64,000 nt of DNA, from NCBI GenBank assembly GCA_046316025.1, contig JBKCXU010000103.1, positions 22,105 through 86,104 on the forward strand, given 5' to 3'. This document shows, piece by piece, positions 12,845 through 21,053 of the stretch. Within the stretch, counting starts at the first letter, position 1. Each line of letters opens with the position of its first letter. Source of the stretch: JAJTHJ01 sp046316025. GTDB lineage: Bacteria; Pseudomonadota; Gammaproteobacteria; Burkholderiales; Burkholderiaceae_F. The position numbers were made by a program, and so were the translations under genes. The notes beneath the pieces are model-generated. The model was not told the DNA's origin. It made no database searches and worked only from the letters and a program-made list of their open reading frames with translations.

Positions 12845-13258
12845 ATGAGCAGAACCCTGAACTGGATCGTGGCCGCGCTGGCGGTCTTCGTACTTGCCGC
12901 TTGTGCCACGCCGCAGCCGACTTTTGTCGGCAACGGCACGGTGGTGTCGATCAGCGAGAGCAAGGAATCGAGCCAGACCGCAAATGCGGTCGGCGCCATC
13001 GGCGGAGCGCTGTTAGGCGGCCTGCTCGGAAGCCAGATCGGCGGCGGCAGCGGACAGACGATCGCCACCGGTGTCGGTGCGGTGGGCGGCGCGATGGCCG
13101 GCAAAGCCGTCTCGGGCAATGTCGCGGCGGAACTGGTTTGGCGCGTGGTGGTGCGCTTCGAAGACGGCATCGACCGCACGATCACGACCTCGCAGCGGCC
13201 CAACTTCCGCACCGGCGACCGGGTGCGCGTGTCCGGCGACCAGATCACCCGCCTGTAA
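12845..13258 (+). CDS. Glycine-zipper outer-membrane lipoprotein
   Basis: 137-residue lipoprotein. The signal ends at a lipobox (VLAAC, Cys19). A glycine zipper segment of two small-residue hairpin strands follows at about 45-90 (GAIGGALLGGLLGSQIGGG, then GVGAVGGAMAG), as in the SlyB/Pcp group. A small beta domain (VVVRFEDG..TITTSQ..FRTGDRVRV) closes the protein. It starts 19 nt after the binding-protein gene with CGGGAGTAAAG upstream, so the two may share a transcript. Probable role is envelope integrity; the exact partner is unknown. Confidence 0.85.
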   Translation: MSRTLNWIVAALAVFVLAACATPQPTFVGNGTVVSISESKESSQTANAVGAIGGALLGGLLGSQIGGGSGQTIATGVGAVGGAMAGKAVSGNVAAELVWRVVVRFEDGIDRTITTSQRPNFRTGDRVRVSGDQITRL

Positions 13259-13268
13259 CCGTGCATCC

Positions 13269-13395
13269 GGAGGCTCTGAAGAAGTCGTAGCGAGTGGCTC
13301 TGGCCCGGCCCGAGGAGCGCACCCGTACAAGTACACGTACGGCGAGCACCGCAGGGGCGGGATTGGGCCGCGCAGCAGATTCATTCACAGCCTCC
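13269..13395. repeat. Palindromic element, copy 1 (about 127 bp)
   Basis: Ends are 12-bp inverted repeats (13269-13280 and 13384-13395) that pair at 11 of 12 positions. A central hairpin is formed by CCGTAC and GTACGG at 13323-13342. The interior is closely similar to the reverse complement of 45536-45660, including the stretches GTAGCGAG, GTACGGCGAGCA and CCGCGCAG. The outer arms differ in sequence between the two copies. The element fills most of the gap between a lipoprotein gene and a thioesterase gene. Confidence 0.8.
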
Positions 13396-13424
13396 GAGCG
13401 CGGCTGCGGCCGGCCACCAACCGC

Positions 13425-13874
13425 ATGCCGCGCATCTTCGAATACCCGGTCGCGGTCGGCCGCGAGTCGATCGACGTTCTCGGCCACGCCAACAACCGCG
13501 AATACCTGCGCTGGATGGAGGAGGCGGCCATCGCCCACTCCGCTGCGTGCGGCTGGCCGATGGCGCGCTACGTCGAGATCGGCCAGGCCTGGGTCGCCGC
13601 GACGCACTTCATCGAATACCTGCGGCCGGCGCTCGCCGGCGATGTGCTCACCGTCTTCACCTGGATCGCTGAAATGGGCAGCCGCGACTGCCGCCGCCGC
13701 TACGCGGTACGGCGCGAGCGCAAGTGGCTGGCGCGCGGCGAGACGCGCTGGGCCTACGTCGATCTGGCCACAGGCCGCGCGATCGACATCGCGCCGATGG
13801 TGGCCGCGAGCTTCGAGCAGGTGCCCGACGACGATCCGGCGTCAGCTGCGCTGGGCTGGGGCCGCCGGCGCTGA
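13425..13874 (+). CDS. Acyl-CoA thioesterase, 4HBT (YbgC-like) fold
   Basis: 149-residue hotdog-fold thioesterase. DVLGHANNREYLRWMEEA (residues 18-35) carries the 4HBT active-site pattern of an acid/asparagine-containing loop followed by the long helix. It is cytoplasmic, since no signal is present. It probably hydrolyses short or medium acyl-CoA; the substrate is not known. The ATG follows a palindromic element. The 3' end overlaps the convergent AraC-type gene by 33 nt. Confidence 0.85.
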   Translation: MPRIFEYPVAVGRESIDVLGHANNREYLRWMEEAAIAHSAACGWPMARYVEIGQAWVAATHFIEYLRPALAGDVLTVFTWIAEMGSRDCRRRYAVRRERKWLARGETRWAYVDLATGRAIDIAPMVAASFEQVPDDDPASAALGWGRRR

Positions 13875-14891
13875 CGCTGCGGCCCGGCGCCACGCGGCCG
13901 GCGAGGTGCCGTACCAGCGGCGAAAGGCGCGGGTAAACGACGCCTGTTCCGCGTAACCCAGACGCTCGGCCACGCGCACCAGAGGCAGCGCACCGGCGCG
14001 CAGCAGGCGCGCGGCTTCCTCGCGCCGAAAGTCCTCGGCCACGGCGCCATAGCTGCGGCCAACGGCGGCGAGCCGGCGTTGCAGCGTGCGCTCGGACAGG
14101 CCCAGCAGCCGCGCCAGACGGCCGGCGGAGGCGTCGCCATCCGGCAGCGCATCGCGCAGCCGCGAGCGCAATGCCAGCTCGAGGTCGTCGGCCGGATTGT
14201 CGGCTACCGACATGCCGGCGACGATCTTGCGCAAGGTGGCGTGCAGTACCGGGTCAGACTTGATCAGCGGCTGATCCGTGATCTCGGCGGCGTAAGCGAG
14301 CGCAAACACCGGCTGCGCAAAGGTCGGGCGCACCCCGTAGAGCCGGGCGCGTACCGACTCGTCGCCGCTGGCTTCCACGGCCATCGTCACCGCCACCGGC
14401 ACGGCGCGCCCGTCGGTGAGGTAGCGCATGCGCTGCGCGATCACCGCCAGCGTGTACTCGCTGCCGATGGCCGCGCCGGGCTCGGCCGCGCGCACGGCGA
14501 CCCACACTCGCCCGTCGCCGCTTTCGGCGATCTCCAGCTTTTCGCCGAGCGATACGAGGGCGAAGTGCAATCGCGTGGTTTCCAGCGCCCCGCGCAGCGT
14601 CTGCGCCGTAGCCGCCAGGTAGTCGAGTACGCCGAAGCCGCCGAAGGGCACCGCCATCGCCACCGCCGAGACCACGCCGGCCTTGCCATAGGCAGGTCCG
14701 GCCGTTTGCCAGAAGTCGAGATAGGCGCTGAAGGGCACCTCGTCGTCCGGCTGGCGCGGCAGGTCGCGTCGCCTGCGATACAGCGCGCTCAAGTCCAGGC
14801 CCAGCGACTCCGCACTGCGCAGGTTGAGATACAGCGTGGCCGCCGGAACCGGTTTGTCGAGATCGAACGCAGGCATTGGCGCGAATCGCAA
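13842..14891 (-). CDS. AraC-family transcriptional regulator
   Basis: 349 residues. The N-terminal part (about 15-205) is the arabinose-binding-like ligand domain found in OruR-type regulators. The C-terminal part (about 240-335) contains two helix-turn-helix motifs: GRLARLLGLSERTLQRRLA, then VAERLGYAEQASFTRAFRRW with the AraC signature ending GTSPAAWRR. It is divergent from the nitroreductase-like gene at 14980 with 88 nt between, so that gene is the obvious candidate target. The ligand is unknown. Confidence 0.92.
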   Translation of the reverse strand: MRFAPMPAFDLDKPVPAATLYLNLRSAESLGLDLSALYRRRRDLPRQPDDEVPFSAYLDFWQTAGPAYGKAGVVSAVAMAVPFGGFGVLDYLAATAQTLRGALETTRLHFALVSLGEKLEIAESGDGRVWVAVRAAEPGAAIGSEYTLAVIAQRMRYLTDGRAVPVAVTMAVEASGDESVRARLYGVRPTFAQPVFALAYAAEITDQPLIKSDPVLHATLRKIVAGMSVADNPADDLELALRSRLRDALPDGDASAGRLARLLGLSERTLQRRLAAVGRSYGAVAEDFRREEAARLLRAGALPLVRVAERLGYAEQASFTRAFRRWYGTSPAAWRRAAASAPAAPAQRS

Positions 14892-14979
14892 AGAAATTGG
14901 CGGGCGCAGGCAAGGCCCGCCGGAAAGCGCTCTTTACGCTGCGGCTGTCGGTCGAAACTGCGCCTGGGAAGGATGCCAC

Positions 14980-16113
14980 ATGAACCGCCGCCGCTTTCTG
15001 CAGATCGTCGCTGCCGCTGGCAGCGGCTTGCTGCTGTCCGCCTGCGACGACATCCCGGCGAGCGCCGTAGCACCGTGGCAGGGCCCGCCGGTCGATGAGC
15101 GCGACATCCGTGTGCGCGCTCTCGCCTGGGCCTTGCTGGCGCCCAATCCGCATAACTTGCAGCCGTGGCTGGCCGACGTGCGCGTCGCCGACACGATCAC
15201 CCTGTCGCTCGATCCGCAGTGGAGCCTGCCGGGCACCGATCCGTACGGACGCCAGATCCTGATCGGCTGCGGCGGGTTTGTCGAATTGCTGCGCATGGCG
15301 GCGGCGCAGGAGGGCTACGCGGCGCAGATCGCGTGGTTCCCCGACGGCGTGTTCGGCGAGCGGCTCGATACCCGGCCGTTCGCGCGCATCACGCTGGTAC
15401 GCGCGCCGTCGGTGCTGCCCGACCCGCTGTTTGCCTACGTGCGCAAGCGGCGCACCAACCGCGCGCCGTACGAGGCGCGTGCCGTGGACGCCGCCGTGCA
15501 GCAGCGGATCGCCGCGGCGATCGACACGCCCGGCGTGCGCACGACCTTCAGCGCGGACGCAGCCCAGACGCAGCGCATCTCGGCCCTTGCCGCCGACGGT
15601 TACCGCGTCGAGTGGGATACCCCGTCGGCGTTTGCCGACAGTGCGCGGGTGATCCGCCTTGGCGCCGACGCCGTCGCTGCCGAGCCGTCCGGCATCGCCG
15701 TGCATGGCACGGCCATCTGGTGGGGCAAACTGCTTGGTCTGGTCGGCCCCGAGGACATCGCCGACAGCCGCTCCAGCGGCGCCCAGCAGGGGCTCGCGCG
15801 CGTGATCGCCGCCGTGCAGGCGACTCCGCTGTGGGTCTGGCAGGCGACCGCGGACGACAGTCGCACTACGCAGGTCGCCGCCGGCCGCGCCTACCTGCGG
15901 CTCGACCTGGCCGCTGCCGCCGCGGGGGTAGCGATCCACCCCAACTCGCAGGCCTTGCAGGAGTTTCCCGAAATGCAGACGCTGTACGCCGAGATGCATC
16001 GGACGCTCGGCGTATCCCCGCCGCAGCGCGCGCAGATGCTGGCGCGGCTCGGATACGCGCCGCCGGTCGGCCCGGCGCCACGCCGGCCGGTACAGAAGCT
16101 GCTTCGCGGCTGA
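14980..16113 (+). CDS. Tat-exported nitroreductase-family (Acg-like) protein
   Basis: 377 residues. The N-terminus MNRRRFLQIVAAAGSGLLLSACDD combines a twin-arginine motif with a lipobox, suggesting a Tat-exported lipoprotein anchored at Cys22. The rest resembles Acg-type FMN-binding nitroreductases: ALLAPNPHNLQPW near residue 50 is the family's flavin-contact motif, and KRRTNRAPYE near 155 is also characteristic. An oxidoreductase with unknown substrate is likely. The Tat genes are at 37-39 kb in this window. GGAAGG 7-12 nt before the ATG supports the start, and the divergent AraC gene may control it. Confidence 0.82.
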   Translation: MNRRRFLQIVAAAGSGLLLSACDDIPASAVAPWQGPPVDERDIRVRALAWALLAPNPHNLQPWLADVRVADTITLSLDPQWSLPGTDPYGRQILIGCGGFVELLRMAAAQEGYAAQIAWFPDGVFGERLDTRPFARITLVRAPSVLPDPLFAYVRKRRTNRAPYEARAVDAAVQQRIAAAIDTPGVRTTFSADAAQTQRISALAADGYRVEWDTPSAFADSARVIRLGADAVAAEPSGIAVHGTAIWWGKLLGLVGPEDIADSRSSGAQQGLARVIAAVQATPLWVWQATADDSRTTQVAAGRAYLRLDLAAAAAGVAIHPNSQALQEFPEMQTLYAEMHRTLGVSPPQRAQMLARLGYAPPVGPAPRRPVQKLLRG

Positions 16114-16226
16114 CGCTGGACGGGTGTGGTGATACGCCGTGCGAGAATCAGCAGGAGTTCTCCGGGCCGGCTCGGCGTTGCCGACCCGCCTCATGCCCGG
16201 TTCGAGAACTGTCTCCGCCCGCACCC

Positions 16227-17036
16227 GTGACCGACGACACTCTGATCGCCGCCGAAGGCGTGACCTTCGGCTACGACGCCAGCCGCACGATCCTCAACGA
16301 CGTGTCGGTGCGTTTCGCCCGCCACAAGGTCACGGCGATCATGGGCGGCTCCGGCTGCGGCAAGACCACGTTGTTGCGGCTGATCGGCGGCGTGTACCGC
16401 CCCAACACGGGCCGCGTGACCTTCGACGGCGAGGAGATCGACGCCGGCGACCGTGTGCAGGTGTTCCGCCTGCGGCGGCGGCTGGGGATGCTGTTCCAGT
16501 TTGGTGCGCTGTTTACCGATTTGACCGTGTTCGAGAACGTGGCCTTCCCCTTGCGCGAGCACACCGCGCTACCCGAGTCGATGATCCGCGACATCGTGCT
16601 GATGAAGCTCGACGCGGTCGGCCTGCGCGGCGCGGCGCGGCTGCGCATCTCCGAAGTCTCCGGCGGCATGGCGCGGCGCATTGCGCTGGCCCGCGCGATC
16701 GCGCTCGACCCGGAACTGATCATGTACGACGAGCCGTTTGCCGGACTGGATCCGATCAGCATGGGGGTGACCGCCAATCTCATCCGCAAGCTCAACGACG
16801 CCACCGGCGCCACCTCGCTGATCGTCTCGCACGACGTGCAGGAGTGCTTCCTGATCTGCGACTACGCGTATCTGCTGTCGTCGCAAGGGCGGGTGGTGGC
16901 GCACGGCACGCCAACCGAGTTGCGCGCCTCGACCGAGCCCGAGGTGCGGCAGTTCGTCGATGGCGCGGCCGACGGGCCGGTGCGCTTCCACTACCCGGCG
17001 CCGCCGGCGGCGGTCGACTTCGGGTTGCGCGGATGA
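16227..17036 (+). CDS. mlaF: Mla phospholipid transport ATPase
   Basis: 269-residue ABC ATPase of the MlaFEDB complex, which moves phospholipid between the inner membrane and MlaC to keep the outer membrane asymmetric. Walker A is GGSGCGKTT near 40, the Q-loop LFQFGALF near 85, the signature SGGMARR near 145 and Walker B LIMYDEPFAGLD near 165, with the H-loop in VSHD. SGGMARR in place of SGGQ is usual for MlaF. The GTG start was chosen because the alignable region begins right after it. The stop overlaps mlaE by 4 nt. Confidence 0.95.
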   Translation: MTDDTLIAAEGVTFGYDASRTILNDVSVRFARHKVTAIMGGSGCGKTTLLRLIGGVYRPNTGRVTFDGEEIDAGDRVQVFRLRRRLGMLFQFGALFTDLTVFENVAFPLREHTALPESMIRDIVLMKLDAVGLRGAARLRISEVSGGMARRIALARAIALDPELIMYDEPFAGLDPISMGVTANLIRKLNDATGATSLIVSHDVQECFLICDYAYLLSSQGRVVAHGTPTELRASTEPEVRQFVDGAADGPVRFHYPAPPAAVDFGLRG

Positions 17037-17824
17037 CGGCGATCGCGGACAAACTGGCGTGGCTGGGCGAGCAGGCGTTGGGTGTGCTGCGCGCGCTCGG
17101 CGGAAACGCCTTTTTCTTCGTCGAACTGCTGGGCGCCACGCCGGCGGCGCTGCGGCGCTTTGGGCTGGTGGTGGCGCAGGTGCACGCGATCGGCAACTAC
17201 TCGCTGCTGATCATCGTCGCCTCGGGCCTGGCGGTGGGCTTCGTGCTCGCCTTGCAGATGTACTACGCGCTCGTGACCTACGGCGCAGCGGAGTCGCTCG
17301 GGCTGGTGGTCAATCTGGCGCTGGTGCGCGAACTGGGGCCGGTGGTCACCGCGCTGCTCTTTGCCGGACGCGCGGGCACCTCGCTCACCGCCGAGATCGG
17401 TCTGATGAAGGCCGGCGAGCAACTGGCGGCGATGGAGATGATGGCGGTCGATCCGCGCAGCCGCGTGCTGGCGCCGCGGATGCTGGCCGGCACCATCGCG
17501 ATGCCGATTCTGGCCATCTTGTTTTCCGCAGTGGGCATACTCGGCGCCTGGGTCGTCGCGGTGCTGCTGATCGGGGTGGACGCCGGCAACTTCTGGTCGA
17601 TCATGCAGGCGCGCGTCGATGTCTGGCGCGACGTCGGCAACGGCATCGTCAAGAGCTTCGTGTTCGGCATCATCTGCACCTTCGTCGCCCTCTACCAGGG
17701 CTACCAGGCGCAAGCCACGCCGGAAGGCGTAGCCCAGGCCACGACCCGCGCCGTGGTGATCGCCTCGCTCGCCGTGCTTGGCATGGACTTTGTATTGACC
17801 GCCTTGATGTTCTCCACTCCTTGA
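17033..17824 (+). CDS. mlaE: Mla phospholipid transport permease
   Basis: 263-residue inner-membrane permease of the MlaE family with about five to six hydrophobic segments. The family motif is seen in GLVVNLALVRELGPVVTALLFAGR and TAEIGLMKAGEQLAAMEMM. It forms the membrane core of MlaFEDB. The ATG overlaps the mlaF stop (ATGA), and mlaD follows 13 nt downstream. Confidence 0.96.
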   Translation: MTAIADKLAWLGEQALGVLRALGGNAFFFVELLGATPAALRRFGLVVAQVHAIGNYSLLIIVASGLAVGFVLALQMYYALVTYGAAESLGLVVNLALVRELGPVVTALLFAGRAGTSLTAEIGLMKAGEQLAAMEMMAVDPRSRVLAPRMLAGTIAMPILAILFSAVGILGAWVVAVLLIGVDAGNFWSIMQARVDVWRDVGNGIVKSFVFGIICTFVALYQGYQAQATPEGVAQATTRAVVIASLAVLGMDFVLTALMFSTP

Positions 17825-17837
17825 TCCGCCGCCGCCG

Positions 17838-18317
17838 ATGACCAAGAAAAGTACCGAAGTGTTGGTGGGTTTGTTCGTGCTGCTCGGCATCCTCGGGCTG
17901 GTGTTCCTCGCGTTGAAGGCCGCCAATCTCGCGAGCTTCACCGGCGGCGGCGCCACCTACACGGTGACCGCGCGCTTCGACAACATCGGTGGGCTCAAGG
18001 TGCGCGCACCGGTCAAGAGCGCCGGCGTGACGGTGGGCCGCGTGACCTCGATCGCGCTCGACCCCAAGACGTTTCAGGGGGTGGTGACGATGGACCTCGA
18101 GCGGCGCTTTGCCTTTCCGGCCGACAGTTCGGCCAGCATCCTGACCTCGGGCCTGCTCGGCGACCAGTACATCGGCATCGCGCCCGGCGGCGACGACAGG
18201 GATCTCGGCGCCGGCGACACGATCAAGCTCACCCAGTCGGCGGTGGTGCTGGAAAACCTGATCAGCCGGTTCCTGTTCAACCAGGCCGCCGAAGGCGGCG
18301 AGGCCAAGAAGGAGTGA
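17838..18317 (+). CDS. mlaD: Mla pathway MCE-domain protein
   Basis: 159 residues: one N-terminal membrane anchor (VLVGLFVLLGILGLVFLAL) and one MCE domain (about 40-118, YTVTARFDNIGGLKVRAPVKSAGVTVGRV). In other bacteria MlaD forms a periplasmic hexameric ring on MlaE and passes lipid to MlaC. Length matches short betaproteobacterial MlaD. The stop is followed closely by mlaA. Confidence 0.95.
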   Translation: MTKKSTEVLVGLFVLLGILGLVFLALKAANLASFTGGGATYTVTARFDNIGGLKVRAPVKSAGVTVGRVTSIALDPKTFQGVVTMDLERRFAFPADSSASILTSGLLGDQYIGIAPGGDDRDLGAGDTIKLTQSAVVLENLISRFLFNQAAEGGEAKKE

Positions 18318-18322
18318 CGGTC

Positions 18323-19069
18323 ATGAACGCCCTGCTACGTCGAGTCGCGCTGGCGCTGCTGGTCGCAGCCGCGAGCGGCTGCGCCACGCTGCCGCCCGAC
18401 GCCGGCAAGAACCCGGACGACCCGTGGGAGGTCTACAACCGCAACGCGTCGGAGTTCAACCGGGGCATCGACACGCTGATCGTCAAGCCGCTGGCGGTCA
18501 CCTACGAGACGCTCGTGCCGCAGCCGCTGCGCACCTGCGTCGGCAACATCCTCGACACCATCAGCACGGTTCCGACCGCGCTGAACAAACTGTTGCAGGG
18601 CGACCCCGACGGTTTCGGCGCCGGCATGTCGCGCGTGCTGCTCAACGCGACCATCGGCATCGGCGGCTGTTTCGATCCGGCCTCCGACTTCGACATCCCC
18701 AAGCTGTACTCCGATTTCGGCGTCACGCTCGGCAAGTGGGGTGTGCCGGCGGGGCCGTACTTCGTGTTGCCGCTGCTCGGGCCGTCCACGGTGCGCGACG
18801 CAGCGGGCCGTATCCCTGGCGAGTTTCTTAACCCGCAGATCCAGCTGCGGCAGGCGTCGAGCAACCCGGTTTTCTTCACGCTCGACGTGCTCGATACCCG
18901 CACCCGCCTGTTCCCGTTGGAAAAGCAACTCGACGACTCCGGCCTCGATCGCTACACGGCCGTGCGCGATGCCTTCCTGCAACGCCGCCGCACCCTGGTC
19001 GACCGCGAGGCGGTCGCGCCGCTGCCGGTGTACGAAGACCCCGGCGACGCCCCGCCGCCGGCCAAGTAA
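18323..19069 (+). CDS. mlaA: Outer-membrane phospholipid-removal lipoprotein (VacJ)
   Basis: 248-residue MlaA/VacJ lipoprotein that pulls mislocated phospholipid out of the outer leaflet for MlaC. The signal ends at the lipobox AAASGC. The family segment DPWEVYNRNASEFNRGID begins the mature protein, and GKWGVPAGPYFVLPLLGPSTVRD is a hallmark. AAGGAG 9 nt upstream selects the ATG at 18323 over a GTG at 18314. The order F-E-D-A-C-B, with mlaA inside the operon, is common in betaproteobacteria. Confidence 0.95.
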   Translation: MNALLRRVALALLVAAASGCATLPPDAGKNPDDPWEVYNRNASEFNRGIDTLIVKPLAVTYETLVPQPLRTCVGNILDTISTVPTALNKLLQGDPDGFGAGMSRVLLNATIGIGGCFDPASDFDIPKLYSDFGVTLGKWGVPAGPYFVLPLLGPSTVRDAAGRIPGEFLNPQIQLRQASSNPVFFTLDVLDTRTRLFPLEKQLDDSGLDRYTAVRDAFLQRRRTLVDREAVAPLPVYEDPGDAPPPAK

Positions 19070-19100
19070 AGTCGCGACTTTGATCAGAACGAGACCGACC

Positions 19101-19736
19101 ATGTGGACGCTACTTCGCGGCGCGTGCGCCGCATTGCTCCTTGCGCTGGCGCTGCCGGCGGCCGCGCAGGGCACCGCCAACGCCAGCGCCGCGCCCGACG
19201 CGCTGGTCGCGCGGATTTCCAACGAAGTGCTCGACGCCCTGCGCAACGACAAGGCGCTGCAGGGCGACCCTGTGCGCATCGCCGAGATGGTCGAAGCCAA
19301 GGTGTTGCCGCACGTGGACTTCGAGAAGATGACGCGGCTGGCGGTCGGTCTCGGCTGGCGGCAGGCGAGTGCCGAGCAGCGACAGACACTGGTACGCGAG
19401 TTTCGCAAGCTGCTGCTGTACACGTACAGCGGTGCGGTCACGCAGATTTCCGACCAGAACGTGGTCATGAAGCCGCTGCGCCAAGGCAGCAGCGCCGACG
19501 ACGTTGTGGTTCAGTCCGAAATCGTCGCCTCCAAGGGCGCACCCGTGGCGCTCGACTACCGAATGGAGAAGACCGCCGCCGGCTGGAAGGTCTACGACAT
19601 CAACGTCGCCGGGGTGTGGCTGGTGGAGAGCTACCGTAACCAGTTCGGCCCCGAGGTCAAGGCCAATGGCGTCGACGGTTTGATCAAGTCGCTCAGCGAG
19701 CGCAATGCCCGGCTCGCCGCCGCGCGCAAGGCATGA
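19101..19736 (+). CDS. mlaC: Periplasmic phospholipid shuttle protein
   Basis: 211-residue periplasmic MlaC (Ttg2D family), which carries phospholipid between MlaA at the outer membrane and MlaFEDB at the inner membrane. The signal peptide ends around LPAAAQG. Family features include VLPHVDFEKMTRLAVG and the C-terminal KVYDINVAGVWLVESYRNQF. The stop overlaps mlaB by 4 nt. Confidence 0.95.
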   Translation: MWTLLRGACAALLLALALPAAAQGTANASAAPDALVARISNEVLDALRNDKALQGDPVRIAEMVEAKVLPHVDFEKMTRLAVGLGWRQASAEQRQTLVREFRKLLLYTYSGAVTQISDQNVVMKPLRQGSSADDVVVQSEIVASKGAPVALDYRMEKTAAGWKVYDINVAGVWLVESYRNQFGPEVKANGVDGLIKSLSERNARLAAARKA

Positions 19737-20008
19737 AGATCGACGGGCGCGCGCTGACCAACCAGAACGCGGCGACTTGGCTCGCCCGCGGGCGCGCGGC
19801 GGTTGCGGGCGGCGATGTGCGCATCGATCTGTCCGACGTGCAGGCGGTGGACTCCGCCGCCGTCGCGTTGTTGCTCGACTGGCAGCGCGCGGCGCAGGCG
19901 CGCGGCGCCGCGCTCGATCTGGCCGGCGTCCCGACGGGCCTCGAAAGCCTGGCCCGCCTCTATGGGGTGAGCGCGCTGTTGGGCTTGCCCGAACCGGCCC
20001 GGCCCTGA
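19733..20008 (+). CDS. mlaB: Mla pathway STAS-domain protein
   Basis: 91-residue STAS-domain protein that binds MlaF in the cytoplasm and is needed for its activity. The STAS core is visible: DVRIDLSDVQAVDSAAVALLLDW. It overlaps mlaC with ATGA and is the last gene of the mla run; the next ATG is 55 nt away. Confidence 0.9.
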   Translation: MKIDGRALTNQNAATWLARGRAAVAGGDVRIDLSDVQAVDSAAVALLLDWQRAAQARGAALDLAGVPTGLESLARLYGVSALLGLPEPARP

Positions 20009-20063
20009 GCCGTAAAATCGCGCTCTTGCTGGCCGCCTGCGGGCGGCCAATTTGTTTCTGCCG

Positions 20064-21053
20064 ATGAATCCCGCCGCCATTGAAACGACTAACGTCGTCA
20101 AGCGCTACCCGCGCACGACGGCGCTCGACGGCGTCAGTCTGCGCGTGGAGCAGGGCGAGTTCTTCGGCCTGCTGGGACCCAATGGCGCCGGCAAGACGAC
20201 GTTGATTTCCATCGTCGCCGGGCTGGCGCGCGCCACCTCCGGCACCGCGTGCGTATTGGGGCACGACGTGACCGCCGACTACCGCGCCGCGCGCCGCGCG
20301 CTGGGTGTGGTGCCGCAGGAGCTGGTGTTCGACCCCTTCTTCACCGTGCGCGAGACGCTGCGCTTGCAGTCCGGCTACTTCGGCCTGCGCGACAACGACG
20401 GCTGGATCGACGAGTTGCTCGACAACCTCGCGCTCACCGCCAAGGCGGAAACCAACATGCGCGCGCTGTCGGGCGGGATGAAGCGGCGCGTGCTGGTCGC
20501 GCAGGCGCTGGTGCACCGGCCGCCGGTGATCGTGCTCGACGAACCCACCGCCGGCGTGGACGTGGAACTGCGGCAAACACTCTGGCGCTTCATCCGCCGG
20601 CTGAACCGCGAGGGCCACACGATCGTGCTGACCACGCACTATCTCGAAGAAGCGCAGGAACTGTGCAGCCGAATCGCCATGCTCAAGGCCGGCCGCGTGG
20701 TGGCGCTGGACAGCACGCGCGCGCTGCTCGCCGGGCTGGAGGGCGTGCGGATGTCGTTCCGGCTGGCGGGCGAGTTGCCCGCGGCACTGGCCGGCAAGCT
20801 CGCCGAGCGCGACGGTGTGCGCGTCGCGTTGCGCTTGAGCGGCGCAGAAGAAGTCGAGTGCGCGCTCGGGGAACTGCGCATGGCCGGCGCGCGGATCGAA
20901 GACCTGGAGGTCGGCCACGCCGATCTGGAGGACGTATTCCTGCAATTGACCTCCGACCGCCGCACGGGGGAGTCTTTTCTCCCCTCGCCCGCATCAGCGG
21001 GAGAGGGGCCGGGGGTGAGGGCATCGGGCCACCCAACAAGGCAAACCGCATGA
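20064..21053 (+). CDS. ABC-2 type transporter ATPase (YadG-like)
   Basis: 329-residue ATP-binding subunit. Walker A is LLGPNGAGKTTLI near 40, the signature LSGGMKRRVLVAQAL near 137 and Walker B VIVLDEPTAGVD near 157, with the H-loop TTHYLEEAQEL. This resembles YadG, whose gene pairs with a YadH-type permease as here. The last 25 or so residues, after FLQLTSDRRTGES, are encoded by a REP-like repeat (20981-21026) and look like an acquired tail. The ATG at 20064 was preferred to a TTG 12 nt upstream. It overlaps the permease gene by 4 nt. Confidence 0.92.
   Translation: MNPAAIETTNVVKRYPRTTALDGVSLRVEQGEFFGLLGPNGAGKTTLISIVAGLARATSGTACVLGHDVTADYRAARRALGVVPQELVFDPFFTVRETLRLQSGYFGLRDNDGWIDELLDNLALTAKAETNMRALSGGMKRRVLVAQALVHRPPVIVLDEPTAGVDVELRQTLWRFIRRLNREGHTIVLTTHYLEEAQELCSRIAMLKAGRVVALDSTRALLAGLEGVRMSFRLAGELPAALAGKLAERDGVRVALRLSGAEEVECALGELRMAGARIEDLEVGHADLEDVFLQLTSDRRTGESFLPSPASAGEGPGVRASGHPTRQTA
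20981..21026. repeat. REP-B copy, inside the 3' end of an ABC ATPase gene
   Basis: Hairpin of 12-bp arms with one mismatch (20981-20992 and 20997-21008, loop ATCA), followed by a GGGGGTGAGGG tail. The same C-rich hairpin plus GGGGTGGGG tail occurs at 33270-33310 (opposite orientation) and as an inverted pair at 52702-52799. It is read in frame as the C-terminus of the ATPase. Confidence 0.78.
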
